A stretch of DNA of 63,125 nucleotides, taken from assembly GCF_900111795.1 (NCBI RefSeq), contig NZ_FOJQ01000010.1:1-63125 (forward strand), in the 5' to 3' direction. Below, piece by piece: positions 9,647 through 16,818 of the stretch; the first letter of the stretch is position 1; the number at the start of each line of letters is the position of its first letter. Below the pieces are notes generated by a model. That model was given only the letters and a program-made list of their open reading frames with translations. It had not been told where the DNA came from and searched no databases. The translations under genes and the position numbers were made by a program. The DNA comes from Anoxybacillus pushchinoensis. GTDB taxonomy: Bacteria; Bacillota; Bacilli; Bacillales; Anoxybacillaceae.

Positions 9647-10390
9647 ATGAGAATTTCGTTTTCAAGAGCCCTTTTAACGGGGGCTCTTGTAACAGGATTT
9701 GTTGGTAGCGCTGTTTACGCATCGGAAAATAATGATGAAAAGAAAGAGGCAAAAAAACAATACTATCAAGTATTAATAGAATCGAAAAATATCGTAAGAT
9801 CAGGGAAAATTAAGGTTGAAGTTGTGAAAGAAAAAGAACATAGTGCGGAGGTAGAGGTAAATCTTATTGTCCAATCTCAATTACTAGATCAGGAATCATT
9901 GGGAGAATATCGTGAAAAAATGACTCAGTATCTAAAATCTTTGCATAACAAGGGATACAAAAAAACACCTGCAGTAATTACCCTTAATTCTCCACTGAAA
10001 CTAAACAACTTTGAAGAGTTTGTAAAGGATAAAAACATAGAAGTAGAACGTTTTTATATTCGCACTATCGACAAAAACGGCAATTTGGGGACGATCAGCG
10101 GAATTCCAAGCGAAAATGACTTAGTACCAAAAGATAAGCTGAAAGAATTTTTAAACGGTGCAGAAGTTGTAGGTATCTACTCAATTGAAGGAAACATCTC
10201 AACTGATGAAACAGCTTTTAATCAGTTAAGTAAAGATAATAATGTATTCCTAGCAGATATATCAAAGAAAGTTATTGAAGAGGAAGTATTAAATTCTATT
10301 GATTTCAAAAAACTAAAAGATAAAAATGAAAAAATCCATATTGATGTAAATATCCCTAATTTCTATTGGTTTATCGAAAAAAATGAGTAA
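9647..10390 (+). CDS. Exported protein of unknown function
   Basis: The 247-residue product has an N-terminal signal sequence (MRISFSRALLTGALVTGFVGSA, likely cleaved after VYA near residue 27). A highly charged Lys/Glu-rich mature region follows, with no cysteines and no family motif I can name. AAAGGGGG lies 9 nt before the ATG. Only 14 nt separate it from the EF-hand-like secreted protein, so the two are likely co-expressed and may act together outside the cell. Base composition is AT-rich compared with the flanking housekeeping genes, consistent with acquisition. Confidence 0.7.
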   Translation: MRISFSRALLTGALVTGFVGSAVYASENNDEKKEAKKQYYQVLIESKNIVRSGKIKVEVVKEKEHSAEVEVNLIVQSQLLDQESLGEYREKMTQYLKSLHNKGYKKTPAVITLNSPLKLNNFEEFVKDKNIEVERFYIRTIDKNGNLGTISGIPSENDLVPKDKLKEFLNGAEVVGIYSIEGNISTDETAFNQLSKDNNVFLADISKKVIEEEVLNSIDFKKLKDKNEKIHIDVNIPNFYWFIEKNE

Positions 10391-10504
10391 CTGTAGTTGA
10401 AGTAAATTTACCAACATAAATTTACAACCTATAAACTGGTGAAAGATGATCGAGATCGTCAAAAATCTTTTCAGAAATATATGATGTTTGTAAAAAACTA
10501 ATCA

Positions 10505-10541
10505 AACTCGTAGTGCTAGTTCTTAACTAGCACTACGAGTT
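10505..10541. terminator. Perfect 17-bp hairpin, probable transcription terminator
   Basis: AACTCGTAGTGCTAGTT (10505-10521) is perfectly complementary to 10525-10541, with a 3-nt loop. The downstream sequence is T-rich but interrupted (TTAATTTATC), so termination may be incomplete. It separates the exported-protein pair from the next small membrane protein. Confidence 0.65.
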
Positions 10542-10571
10542 AATTTATCTATTATGTGAGGTGTTCTTAAC

Positions 10572-10910
10572 ATGCATCGGCATCTGCCTTTGGAAGAAGA
10601 AGTGATGAACATGTTAATTGGTGGTTTTTCCACAATAATGTTCATTGCAATTATTACATTAATTTTTCTTTGGAGAAGGAATACCACACAAAGAGCAGCA
10701 TTTCTTTGGATTTTCGTGCATTTTGTATCGTTCTTTATTGCTGTATATTTGGCATTAAAAGCAATTTCTTTTGACATTAATCATCCGATGGCGTCAGAAG
10801 AAATTTCCCTTCTTTTAGGTGAATCAGGGGCATTATGGGCAGGAAGTATGATTTGTCTGTTAGTTGGTATTTTTAAACTTTCAAAAGTAACGAAGGATGA
10901 TAAAAAATAA
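10572..10910 (+). CDS. Small membrane protein of unknown function (about three TM helices)
   Basis: The 112-residue protein has hydrophobic segments at about residues 12-34, 42-65 and 84-105, with a basic C-terminus (KVTKDDKK), so it should sit in the cytoplasmic membrane. I cannot assign a family. The ATG at 10572 follows GAGGTG by about 9 nt; an ATG at 10605 is a possible internal start. It has no promoter module of its own and lies after an imperfect terminator, so it may depend on read-through from module A. Confidence 0.6.
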   Translation: MHRHLPLEEEVMNMLIGGFSTIMFIAIITLIFLWRRNTTQRAAFLWIFVHFVSFFIAVYLALKAISFDINHPMASEEISLLLGESGALWAGSMICLLVGIFKLSKVTKDDKK

Positions 10911-11020
10911 GGTTCTGTAGTTGAATATCTGAATCCGTGACAAAGCATTTTTACAATAGATGCGAACCATTGATACCATAAGGAAAAACAACGTTGACGC
11001 ATCAAAAGTAGGTGAATGTC

Positions 11021-11338
11021 ATGAAAGATTTCCCGATTCGTTTTGTATTGACAGATGAAGCGATTACCCCAAGCCCTAGGCTTGCTTTCATTGTCTACTT
11101 ACTCCATCAAACGAAACTGGATAAACGAGTAAACGAGCTTCGGATTCCAACCGTTCGTCGAGAGGTGCACATTTCCCATAGCGACGTCATTCGATCGATG
11201 ATGTGCTTGCTTGCCACAGGAAAAACGGATTTCGATCATATCGAAGCATATTATCATGACGATATCTTTTCGGCATCAATGAGGATCCAACATGTGCCTT
11301 TCTCCCCCGACCCTGCGGTAGCGACTCGATCAGCTCAA
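11021..11338 (+). pseudogene. IS1380-type transposase, N-terminal remnant
   Basis: The first 90 or so codons (MKDFPIRFVLTDEAITPSP and onward to SASMRIQHVP) read as the N-terminus of an IS1380-family transposase. After HVP there is a one-base insertion in the CCTTTCTCCC stretch. Removing it restores SPPTLR, then a TAG where Gln is expected, then RLDQL. The remainder of the roughly 450-residue enzyme is absent. The remnant runs directly into promoter module B, so its frame is fused by chance to the next gene's leader. Confidence 0.75.
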
Positions 11339-11416
11339 TTGGCGTGCACACCGCCAAAAGAAGGCGGGGTTCGACACCAAGTTGGCGGTGAAGAATGGAA
11401 AAAAGTGAAGTATAAT
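11339..11416 (+). promoter_or_regulatory. Promoter module B: ComA-box-like dyad, two half-sites, TATAAT
   Basis: The dyad is TTGGCGT (11339-11345), a 5-bp spacer and CCGCCAA (11351-11357). Half-sites AGGCGG (11362-11367) and TGGCGG (11383-11388) start 21 bp apart, and TATAAT (11411-11416) begins 22 bp after the second. The geometry matches modules A and C. The module starts at the breakpoint of the transposase remnant. Confidence 0.75.
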
Positions 11417-11449
11417 CAAACTATCAAAACGAAAGGAGGAATTTTTAAA

Positions 11450-11893
11450 ATGATTCGTCAATTTGTAAGCATAGCAGTAACGGTAATACTTGTTGGAGGA
11501 ATTTTATTTGGCATAGGAAAAGGTTCATTGGCAAATTCCAATCAAAAGGGGATAAAAGAATCGGGGACGGTTACTCCTCAATCGATTGCATCAAAGACGA
11601 AAACAACCACGATCCAAGTTGGACAAACCGTTCAAACTTTGTATGTGACAGGAACTTTTGAAACTCAGTATAGTGATGTTCACAAAAGACAACTGTTTTC
11701 AGGAGTTAAATCGATCTCCTCGAAAGCATCTGGTAGTGGAACATGGATACAGACAGGATATAATGCGGAATTAATTGATGGTGGTCGCACATATGTCATT
11801 ACAGTGTCAGGAAAATATTCCTATAATGGTGCAACATATACGATTTCAACAAGTATAGAGTTTTATTGCAATGCTAATCATTCTATCGGATAG
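11450..11893 (+). CDS. Small secreted protein of unknown function upstream of comQ
   Basis: The 147-residue protein has a signal peptide (MIRQFVSIAVTVILVGGILF, cleavage plausible near residue 28). The mature domain is rich in Thr, Ser, Gly and Tyr with alternating beta-like patterns (TYVITVSGKYSYNGATYTIS) and a single Cys near the end. I recognise no family. The ATG at 11450 has AAAGGAGGA 8 nt upstream. The frame is open far upstream only because it runs into the IS1380 remnant. It is the gene directly behind promoter module B and ends at a terminator before comQ, so it is a likely target of the adjacent quorum-sensing system. Confidence 0.75.
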   Translation: MIRQFVSIAVTVILVGGILFGIGKGSLANSNQKGIKESGTVTPQSIASKTKTTTIQVGQTVQTLYVTGTFETQYSDVHKRQLFSGVKSISSKASGSGTWIQTGYNAELIDGGRTYVITVSGKYSYNGATYTISTSIEFYCNANHSIG

Positions 11894-11903
11894 CAAGTGG
11901 TAC

Positions 11904-11941
11904 AAAAGACTTGTCACAATCTTCGACAAGTCTTTTTATTT
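11904..11941 (+). terminator. Terminator between the secreted protein and comQ
   Basis: AAAAGACTTGTC pairs with GACAAGTCTTTTT around a 9-nt loop, followed by ATTTTTC. comQ therefore needs read-through or its own promoter; TTGAAC at 11959 is a weak -35 candidate without a clear -10. Confidence 0.8.
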
Positions 11942-12011
11942 TTCAGGAAGGAATTTCATTGAACTTGTCGAATGTTCCCTATTTGTAAATATTTGTGCAA
12001 GGTGCGATCGG

Positions 12012-12902
12012 ATGAGTGAAAAGGGAAAAATAGCGAAACAGATGAAAGAAATTGTGGAACTATTCATGTCGGAACCACAACTAAAGGCGCACATGTTGAT
12101 GGCAATTGAGGAACATATGAAAGAGAGCGATTTGGTTTTTGGTCGATTAGCCAATTTGCACCATGACATGTTTTCAAAACAGGGATATCCCTTCATTTAT
12201 ATCGCCGCAGCTGTTGAATTAATCGTGCTTGCTGGCGATTTACTTGATGACGTAGTTGATCAAGATCGATTAAAAGATGATGCGATTACTGTACATACTG
12301 CGATTGGGCTTTTGTTATTAGGGCAGCAAGTAATTGCTCATTTGCACATTGCTGATGAAAAGAAATTAAAGGCACTATCATATGTTACGTCTTGCTTGCT
12401 TCAGAGTGTACATGGACAACAGACTGATGTGGCGTGTAACGTACAGACAGAAGCAGAATATATAAAGATGGTAGAGAAAAAATCAGGCTCTCTTGTTGCG
12501 ATGGCTTGTGTCATAGGCGCTTTATTAGCAGGAAAAGAGGACATCGCAGCGATTGAAACATATGCTCGCTACATCGGTATTGCAGCACAAATCGATAATG
12601 ATCTTGATGCGCTATACAACTGGGATAAGAAAGCGGATATTCAAGCAAAGAAAAAGTCGCTTCCGATTTTGTATATGCTAGAAAGCAAGCACGATAACTT
12701 ATGGAAACAATATTTCAACAACGAGATAGACTATGACGAGATGTATGTCCAAAAAGAAAAAGCGCTTCAGCAAATGGAACAGGAAGGAGCGATTTATTAT
12801 GCGAAAGTGATGAGCCAAATTTACAAGGAAAAAGCGTGGCAAGAAATCGAAAAACTAGATGTAGATGATGCGTATAAATCTGTGCTGAAAACATTTATTT
12901 AA
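12012..12902 (+). CDS. comQ: ComQ-type isoprenyl transferase (ComX-modifying enzyme)
   Basis: ComQ proteins resemble polyprenyl synthases; they process and prenylate the ComX pheromone on tryptophan. Both metal-binding motifs are present: D79-D80-x-x-D83 in GDLLDDVVDQD and D195-x-D-x-D199 in IDNDLD. The 296-residue length suits the family. ATG 12012 has AAGGTG 7 nt upstream; the open frame before it contains the previous gene's terminator. The assignment rests on the polyprenyl-synthase motifs plus the gene order comQ-comX-comP-comA. A stand-alone prenyl synthase is the alternative, but the tiny ComX-like gene and the ComP-like kinase next to it make that unlikely. Confidence 0.88.
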   Translation: MSEKGKIAKQMKEIVELFMSEPQLKAHMLMAIEEHMKESDLVFGRLANLHHDMFSKQGYPFIYIAAAVELIVLAGDLLDDVVDQDRLKDDAITVHTAIGLLLLGQQVIAHLHIADEKKLKALSYVTSCLLQSVHGQQTDVACNVQTEAEYIKMVEKKSGSLVAMACVIGALLAGKEDIAAIETYARYIGIAAQIDNDLDALYNWDKKADIQAKKKSLPILYMLESKHDNLWKQYFNNEIDYDEMYVQKEKALQQMEQEGAIYYAKVMSQIYKEKAWQEIEKLDVDDAYKSVLKTFI

Positions 12903-12923
12903 GAATGTTGGAGGGGGATTGCG

Positions 12924-13079
12924 ATGCAACAAATCATTCGCTTTTTAGTAGAACATCCGGAAGTCATCGAAAAATTACAAAATGGTACGGTGAGCTTAAT
13001 TGGTTTAAGTGAGTTAGAGATAAAAGCGGTGATAAAGGTGTTTAGCGAATCGACTAGACCGCTTGGATATTGGATGTAG
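12924..13079 (+). CDS. comX: ComX pheromone precursor
   Basis: Encodes 51 residues between comQ and comP, the standard position and size of ComX. The N-terminal part (MQQIIRFLVEHPEVIEKLQN) matches the usual leader style. The C-terminus STRPLGYWM has a single Trp at residue 50, the penultimate position; ComX is prenylated on a Trp close to the C-terminus. A strong ribosome-binding site (GGAGGGGG) precedes the ATG. The mature peptide would be the last 5-12 residues; the cleavage point cannot be read from sequence. It starts 21 nt after comQ and ends 6 nt before comP. Confidence 0.88.
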   Translation: MQQIIRFLVEHPEVIEKLQNGTVSLIGLSELEIKAVIKVFSESTRPLGYWM

Positions 13080-13085
13080 ATCACA

Positions 13086-15341
13086 ATGAAACGACCAGTC
13101 ATCGCGATGATTTTTGCTTCGATTTTAGCGCTATATTTAACCGTTTTAAATGTGAAACATCCATTGATCGGCATGGATGTAGTCGCAAAGAGTGGCGCTG
13201 TGGTTGTTAACGATCTTTATGAGTTTGGCTGGGCAAAAAAACATGGGATTCATATTCATGATCAAGTGTTAAAAATAGATGGAAAGCCTCCGCTGTCCCA
13301 CTTTACGGTTCAGAAATACAAAACGATTGAACAAGCAAAAGCAATCACTATTCAAAGAGGAAATCAAATCCAAACTTTGGTGATTGACTATCTAGCGCAT
13401 GGAACGGAACAGTGGTTGTATTATATTCTTTTGCCGACGGGTTTTTTTCTATTCGCTGTTCGTTTAAGCGTTTTTTTGCTTCGTTCGCGACCAAATAATA
13501 ACTCGGCGATCGTGCTGATTTACTTGTTGTTATCGGCAGGGCTTTGTTATATCAGTGCCAGCTTATCAGCAAAGCATGCGCCTTTTGGAAGGCAAATATT
13601 CAGCGGTGCATTTTTCATGCTGCCTCCGCTATTTTTGCATTTTGTTTACAACTATTTTGAAAACGAAAAGAAAGTATGGTTTGCGAAAAAAATCGTCTTT
13701 TCCCTTTATTGGTTTAACATTGTGATGTTTATTATTTCACTGATGTCTATACTGTTTCGTTCGATAAGTGAAGTGGAAGTGTTATTGACGGCATTTTTTA
13801 TCAATACGGTTACCATTCTCGCTTTGTTAGGAAAAGGGTTCGTTGATCTAAAAAAAGATGAACAGCAACATACGATAAAAGGATTGTTATTGGCAATTAG
13901 TTTATCGACGATCCCGTTTCTTTTCTTTTATAGCCTTCCTATGCTAGTAATGAAAAAATGGATATTGCCAGCGGAATTAACGGTTATCTTTCTTTTCGCC
14001 TTACCGACTGTTTTCTTTTATTTAATGGCAACAGATCAACTGTTTCAACTGCCATTTTCCATCGAGCGGTTGAAGTATCTCGGTTTGTTCGCATTATTCC
14101 CATCTTTTTTTATAATGATTGTGTACAATCAATGGATCCATCGCTCTAGCAAATGGGCTGAACTTTTTGTTTTATTTTCTATCATTTACATCATCGTCCT
14201 TGCTGCTTTTTACATAAAAGAATGGTTAGACCGCAAATGGCGAGCAAAATTACGGATGCAAAAACATTTTTATGAAGAGAGTTTGTATCGCATAAGTGAA
14301 CAACTGAAAAAACAGCGTACAGTAGAAGGAGCCATGTATTGTTTGGAAAAGGAATTGCAAGAAATTTTGGACGTGGAAAAAATAAAGGTGATTCAGTCCA
14401 TAAACGAACCGCTTTCTTTTGAGTACAATGAAGCACATTGGGCGAATATCGTCAAAAAAATAAATGGTGCCCCACTTTCGATCGGTCGCGTAATGGAACA
14501 TCGCTCCTTATTTGTCATGTTTATCGGTTCATTTCGTCAAACACCTTTATGGCTAGTAGGGAAAAAGAAACATCCTCTTTCATTTCGCACCGAGCAAAAA
14601 GATTGGCTATCTACCATTGTTTATTATACGAGCATGACGATCGAAAACATGTTAAAAGTGGAGGATCTATTGAAAGAGTTAGATCGATTAAAAGAGAAAG
14701 AACATTCGATTTCGTTTACTCGGTTGATGTTCCAATGGTCAGAAAGGGAAAGAAAAAAACTGGCGATCGATTTGCACGATACATTGCTTCAAGATTTAAT
14801 TTTGTTAAGAAGAAAAGTGGAAAACTTGCTTGTTCAACCTCTGTACGTAGAAGATATACAAAAACAGCTAAACGATATCGACGAGGAGCTCCTCAATGTT
14901 ATTGATGTAACAAGAGAAATATGCCATGAATTAAGACCGCCGTTTTTGAGTCAGATGGGACTAAAACAAGCAATCTCGCAGCTTATTGACCGATTTCATT
15001 TACGTACGAATATAAAAGTAAAGTGGAATGTTCACATACAAGCTAAATTAGGAGAAGAACAGGAACTGGCGATGTATCGGATCATACAAGAATTGTTAAA
15101 CAACGCCGTAAAACATTCTCAAGCATCAACGATCCACCTCGTATTGGATGCACAAGATGAGGCTGTTCAACTTCGTTATGTGGACGATGGAGTAGGAATA
15201 GAGATGGAAAAATCAAATGATCATCATGGTAATTTAGGATTATTTGGAATAAAAGAGCGTGTGCAAGGATTAGGTGGAACATGCAAAATCGCGTCATCGC
15301 ATGGATCTGGATTAGAGATAACGGTAACCATTCCATTATAA
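13086..15341 (+). CDS. comP: ComP-type membrane sensor histidine kinase
   Basis: Receptor for the processed ComX pheromone; it autophosphorylates and passes phosphate to ComA. The 751-residue protein has an N-terminal TM helix, then a PDZ-like extracytoplasmic segment (about 25-100, with GWAKKHGIHIHDQVLKIDG). A multi-helix membrane region follows to about residue 395, then a cytoplasmic coiled linker, a HisKA_3 dimerisation domain with the phospho-acceptor H564 in IDLHDTLLQD, and a HATPase domain with N box ELLNNAVKH (about 669-677) and DDGVGI. No clear Shine-Dalgarno precedes ATG 13086, so translation may be coupled to comX. Confidence 0.92.
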   Translation: MKRPVIAMIFASILALYLTVLNVKHPLIGMDVVAKSGAVVVNDLYEFGWAKKHGIHIHDQVLKIDGKPPLSHFTVQKYKTIEQAKAITIQRGNQIQTLVIDYLAHGTEQWLYYILLPTGFFLFAVRLSVFLLRSRPNNNSAIVLIYLLLSAGLCYISASLSAKHAPFGRQIFSGAFFMLPPLFLHFVYNYFENEKKVWFAKKIVFSLYWFNIVMFIISLMSILFRSISEVEVLLTAFFINTVTILALLGKGFVDLKKDEQQHTIKGLLLAISLSTIPFLFFYSLPMLVMKKWILPAELTVIFLFALPTVFFYLMATDQLFQLPFSIERLKYLGLFALFPSFFIMIVYNQWIHRSSKWAELFVLFSIIYIIVLAAFYIKEWLDRKWRAKLRMQKHFYEESLYRISEQLKKQRTVEGAMYCLEKELQEILDVEKIKVIQSINEPLSFEYNEAHWANIVKKINGAPLSIGRVMEHRSLFVMFIGSFRQTPLWLVGKKKHPLSFRTEQKDWLSTIVYYTSMTIENMLKVEDLLKELDRLKEKEHSISFTRLMFQWSERERKKLAIDLHDTLLQDLILLRRKVENLLVQPLYVEDIQKQLNDIDEELLNVIDVTREICHELRPPFLSQMGLKQAISQLIDRFHLRTNIKVKWNVHIQAKLGEEQELAMYRIIQELLNNAVKHSQASTIHLVLDAQDEAVQLRYVDDGVGIEMEKSNDHHGNLGLFGIKERVQGLGGTCKIASSHGSGLEITVTIPL

Positions 15342-15367
15342 ACGTACGGAAAGGAGAAATTGACGGA

Positions 15368-16018
15368 ATGATTCACATTTTAATCGTCGACGATCATCTC
15401 CTTGTTTGCGAAGGTACGAGAAATGTGCTTGAACGTGAAGGAGATTTTCAAGTAGACATTACGACATCTGCGAGCGAAGCAGAACAAATGATCGAGCAAC
15501 GTGCGTATGATATATGTTTACTTGACTGGTGTATGTCGGATATGAGCGGTATCGAATTGAGTAAACGAATTCTCGAAAAACAGCCAACTGCGAAAATTGT
15601 CATCTATACCGGATATGATATTGTTCCTTTTTTAAATTATTTCATTGAATCAGGCATTACAGGCTTTGTCAGTAAAACCGCATCAAGCGAGCAATTGGTG
15701 ACAGCGATTCGCTGTGCGCTACGAGATGAGGCGGTCATTCCTGTACATGTTCTGCGTCAGCTGTGCCGTTGTGGAGCAAAAGAAAATATGGATGAAAACG
15801 GACAACTGGCTGTGCTGAGTTCTCTCGAGCAAGAACTATTAATGGAAGTTGCTAACGGCTTATGTAATAAAGATATTGCAGAAAAACATCACACGAGCCA
15901 ACGAACGATAGAAAGACATTTATCGCGCATCTTCACAAAGCTGCACGTATCTTCACGAATAGAAGCAGTGGAAAAAGCAAAACAATTAGGGCTCATTCCA
16001 GAGCATCATATGTTGTGA
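15368..16018 (+). CDS. comA: ComA-type response regulator (NarL/LuxR family)
   Basis: DNA-binding output of the quorum-sensing pathway, phosphorylated by ComP. The receiver domain has the acidic pair DD in ILIVDDH, phospho-acceptor D53 in LLDWCMSD, the conserved Thr in VIYTGYD and Lys in FVSKTAS. The C-terminal LuxR-type helix-turn-helix (about 150-210) includes NKDIAEKHHTSQRTIERHLSRIF. At 216 residues it is close to B. subtilis ComA (214). ATG 15368 follows AAAGGAG by 11 nt; the gap from comP is 26 nt. The ComA-box-like dyads in the three nearby promoters point to local targets. Confidence 0.9.
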   Translation: MIHILIVDDHLLVCEGTRNVLEREGDFQVDITTSASEAEQMIEQRAYDICLLDWCMSDMSGIELSKRILEKQPTAKIVIYTGYDIVPFLNYFIESGITGFVSKTASSEQLVTAIRCALRDEAVIPVHVLRQLCRCGAKENMDENGQLAVLSSLEQELLMEVANGLCNKDIAEKHHTSQRTIERHLSRIFTKLHVSSRIEAVEKAKQLGLIPEHHML

Positions 16019-16020
16019 AT

Positions 16021-16055
16021 GCCTTCACCGGATCGGTGAGGGCATTTTCTTTTTG
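16021..16055 (+). terminator. Terminator after comA
   Basis: GCCTTCACC pairs with GGTGAGGGC, followed by ATTTTCTTTTT. The right arm is also found in promoter region A (8921-8935), so the terminator and the promoter behind it may have been duplicated together. Confidence 0.8.
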
Positions 16056-16070
16056 AAGTCCGCCATTTCG

Positions 16071-16146
16071 TGTCGGTATCCGACAAAAAAATGGCGGGGT
16101 TCGACACCATGTTGGCGGTGAAAAAGAAAGAGAGAAGGGATATAAT
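16071..16146 (+). promoter_or_regulatory. Promoter module C: dyad, two half-sites, TATAAT
   Basis: The dyad is TGTCGG (16071-16076), TAT and CCGACA (16080-16085). Half-sites TGGCGG at 16092-16097 and 16113-16118 start 21 bp apart, and TATAAT (16141-16146) begins 22 bp after the second. An extra CCGCC lies upstream at 16060-16064, with a counterpart at 8950-8954 in module A. The dyad is the most diverged of the three. It drives the DUF4260-like gene. Confidence 0.72.
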
Positions 16147-16166
16147 GGAGATGAAAGGAGGGTATT

Positions 16167-16514
16167 ATGAATAAAATTCTTTTACACCTAGAAGGGGTAG
16201 CTATCCTATTGTTAAGTCTTTATTTTTACTCTTATAATCAATTTAGTTGGCTTTTGTTTTTCGTTTTGTTATTAGCTCCAGATATATCAATGATAGGTTA
16301 TTTATTCAATAATAAGGTTGGTGCAGTGCTTTATAATTTATTTCATACATATAGTTTACCAATTGGAGTTGTTATCTTAGGAGTATTGTTATCAAACGAA
16401 GTTGTTTTAGAGATAGGTTTAATATGGTCTGCCCATATCGGAATGGATAGGATGATTGGTTATGGATTAAAGTATCCAACACATTTTAAAGACACGCATT
16501 TAAATCGTGTTTAA
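16167..16514 (+). CDS. DUF4260-family small membrane protein
   Basis: The 115-residue protein has three or four hydrophobic helices and the features of the DUF4260 family: APDISMIGYL in the middle and HIGMDRMIGYGLKYP near the C-terminus, ending in FKDTHLNRV. Its function is unknown and it should sit in the cytoplasmic membrane. AAAGGAGGG precedes the ATG by 6 nt. It is the only gene behind promoter module C, directly after comA, so it is a candidate quorum-regulated gene. The family assignment is from memory of the conserved C-terminal motif. Confidence 0.8.
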   Translation: MNKILLHLEGVAILLLSLYFYSYNQFSWLLFFVLLLAPDISMIGYLFNNKVGAVLYNLFHTYSLPIGVVILGVLLSNEVVLEIGLIWSAHIGMDRMIGYGLKYPTHFKDTHLNRV

Positions 16515-16644
16515 ATAAACTACTGTAGTTAAGTATTTTTATAACAATAATTACCAATTGAAAAAGGAACAAACAGGGCACCCCTTATGCAACGTGGATC
16601 TGTTTTTTCACGGTATCAAGGGGAATATTTTGTTTCGCTGCGCT

Positions 16645-16758
16645 GTAAATGAACTCCACGAGGCAATGTCCTTTTCGCTTGCGGTGCTGCTTGTGTATTT
16701 TGTCGTGTTCAATGCGGTGACATGGTGGATGTTCCAAAAACGCGACGTCGCGGCTTAA
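16645..16758 (+). pseudogene. Remnant of an ABC-2-type permease C-terminus
   Basis: The last 30 or so codons before TAA 16756-16758 read SFSLAVLLVYFVVFNAVTWW then MFQKRDVAA, which looks like the final TM helix and cytoplasmic tail of an ABC-2 permease. The rest of the gene is missing. The frame is open back to 16558, but its upstream residues do not look like membrane protein. It is most likely decay of an earlier transporter gene in the island. Confidence 0.5.
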
Positions 16759-16768
16759 ACGATAAAAA

Positions 16769-16818
16769 GAAAAAGGCTGCCCAATTCGCTTGTTATGCGG
16801 TTACTGGCTGCCTTTTTA
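16769..16818. terminator. Bidirectional terminator
   Basis: AAAAAGGCTGCC and GGCTGCCTTTTT pair with one mismatch around a 25-nt loop, and A/T runs flank both sides. It serves the convergent Uma2-type gene and the permease remnant side. Confidence 0.65.

Noticed and set aside
11012-11893. A single 293-residue protein spanning the whole open frame
   Set aside because: The first part is a decayed IS1380 transposase start and the middle is a promoter module. The real gene starts at 11450 behind its own ribosome-binding site and signal peptide.
14438-14905. 155-codon open frame inside comP
   Set aside because: Different frame of the comP kinase region; composition is Arg/Ser-rich nonsense and the comP frame is intact.
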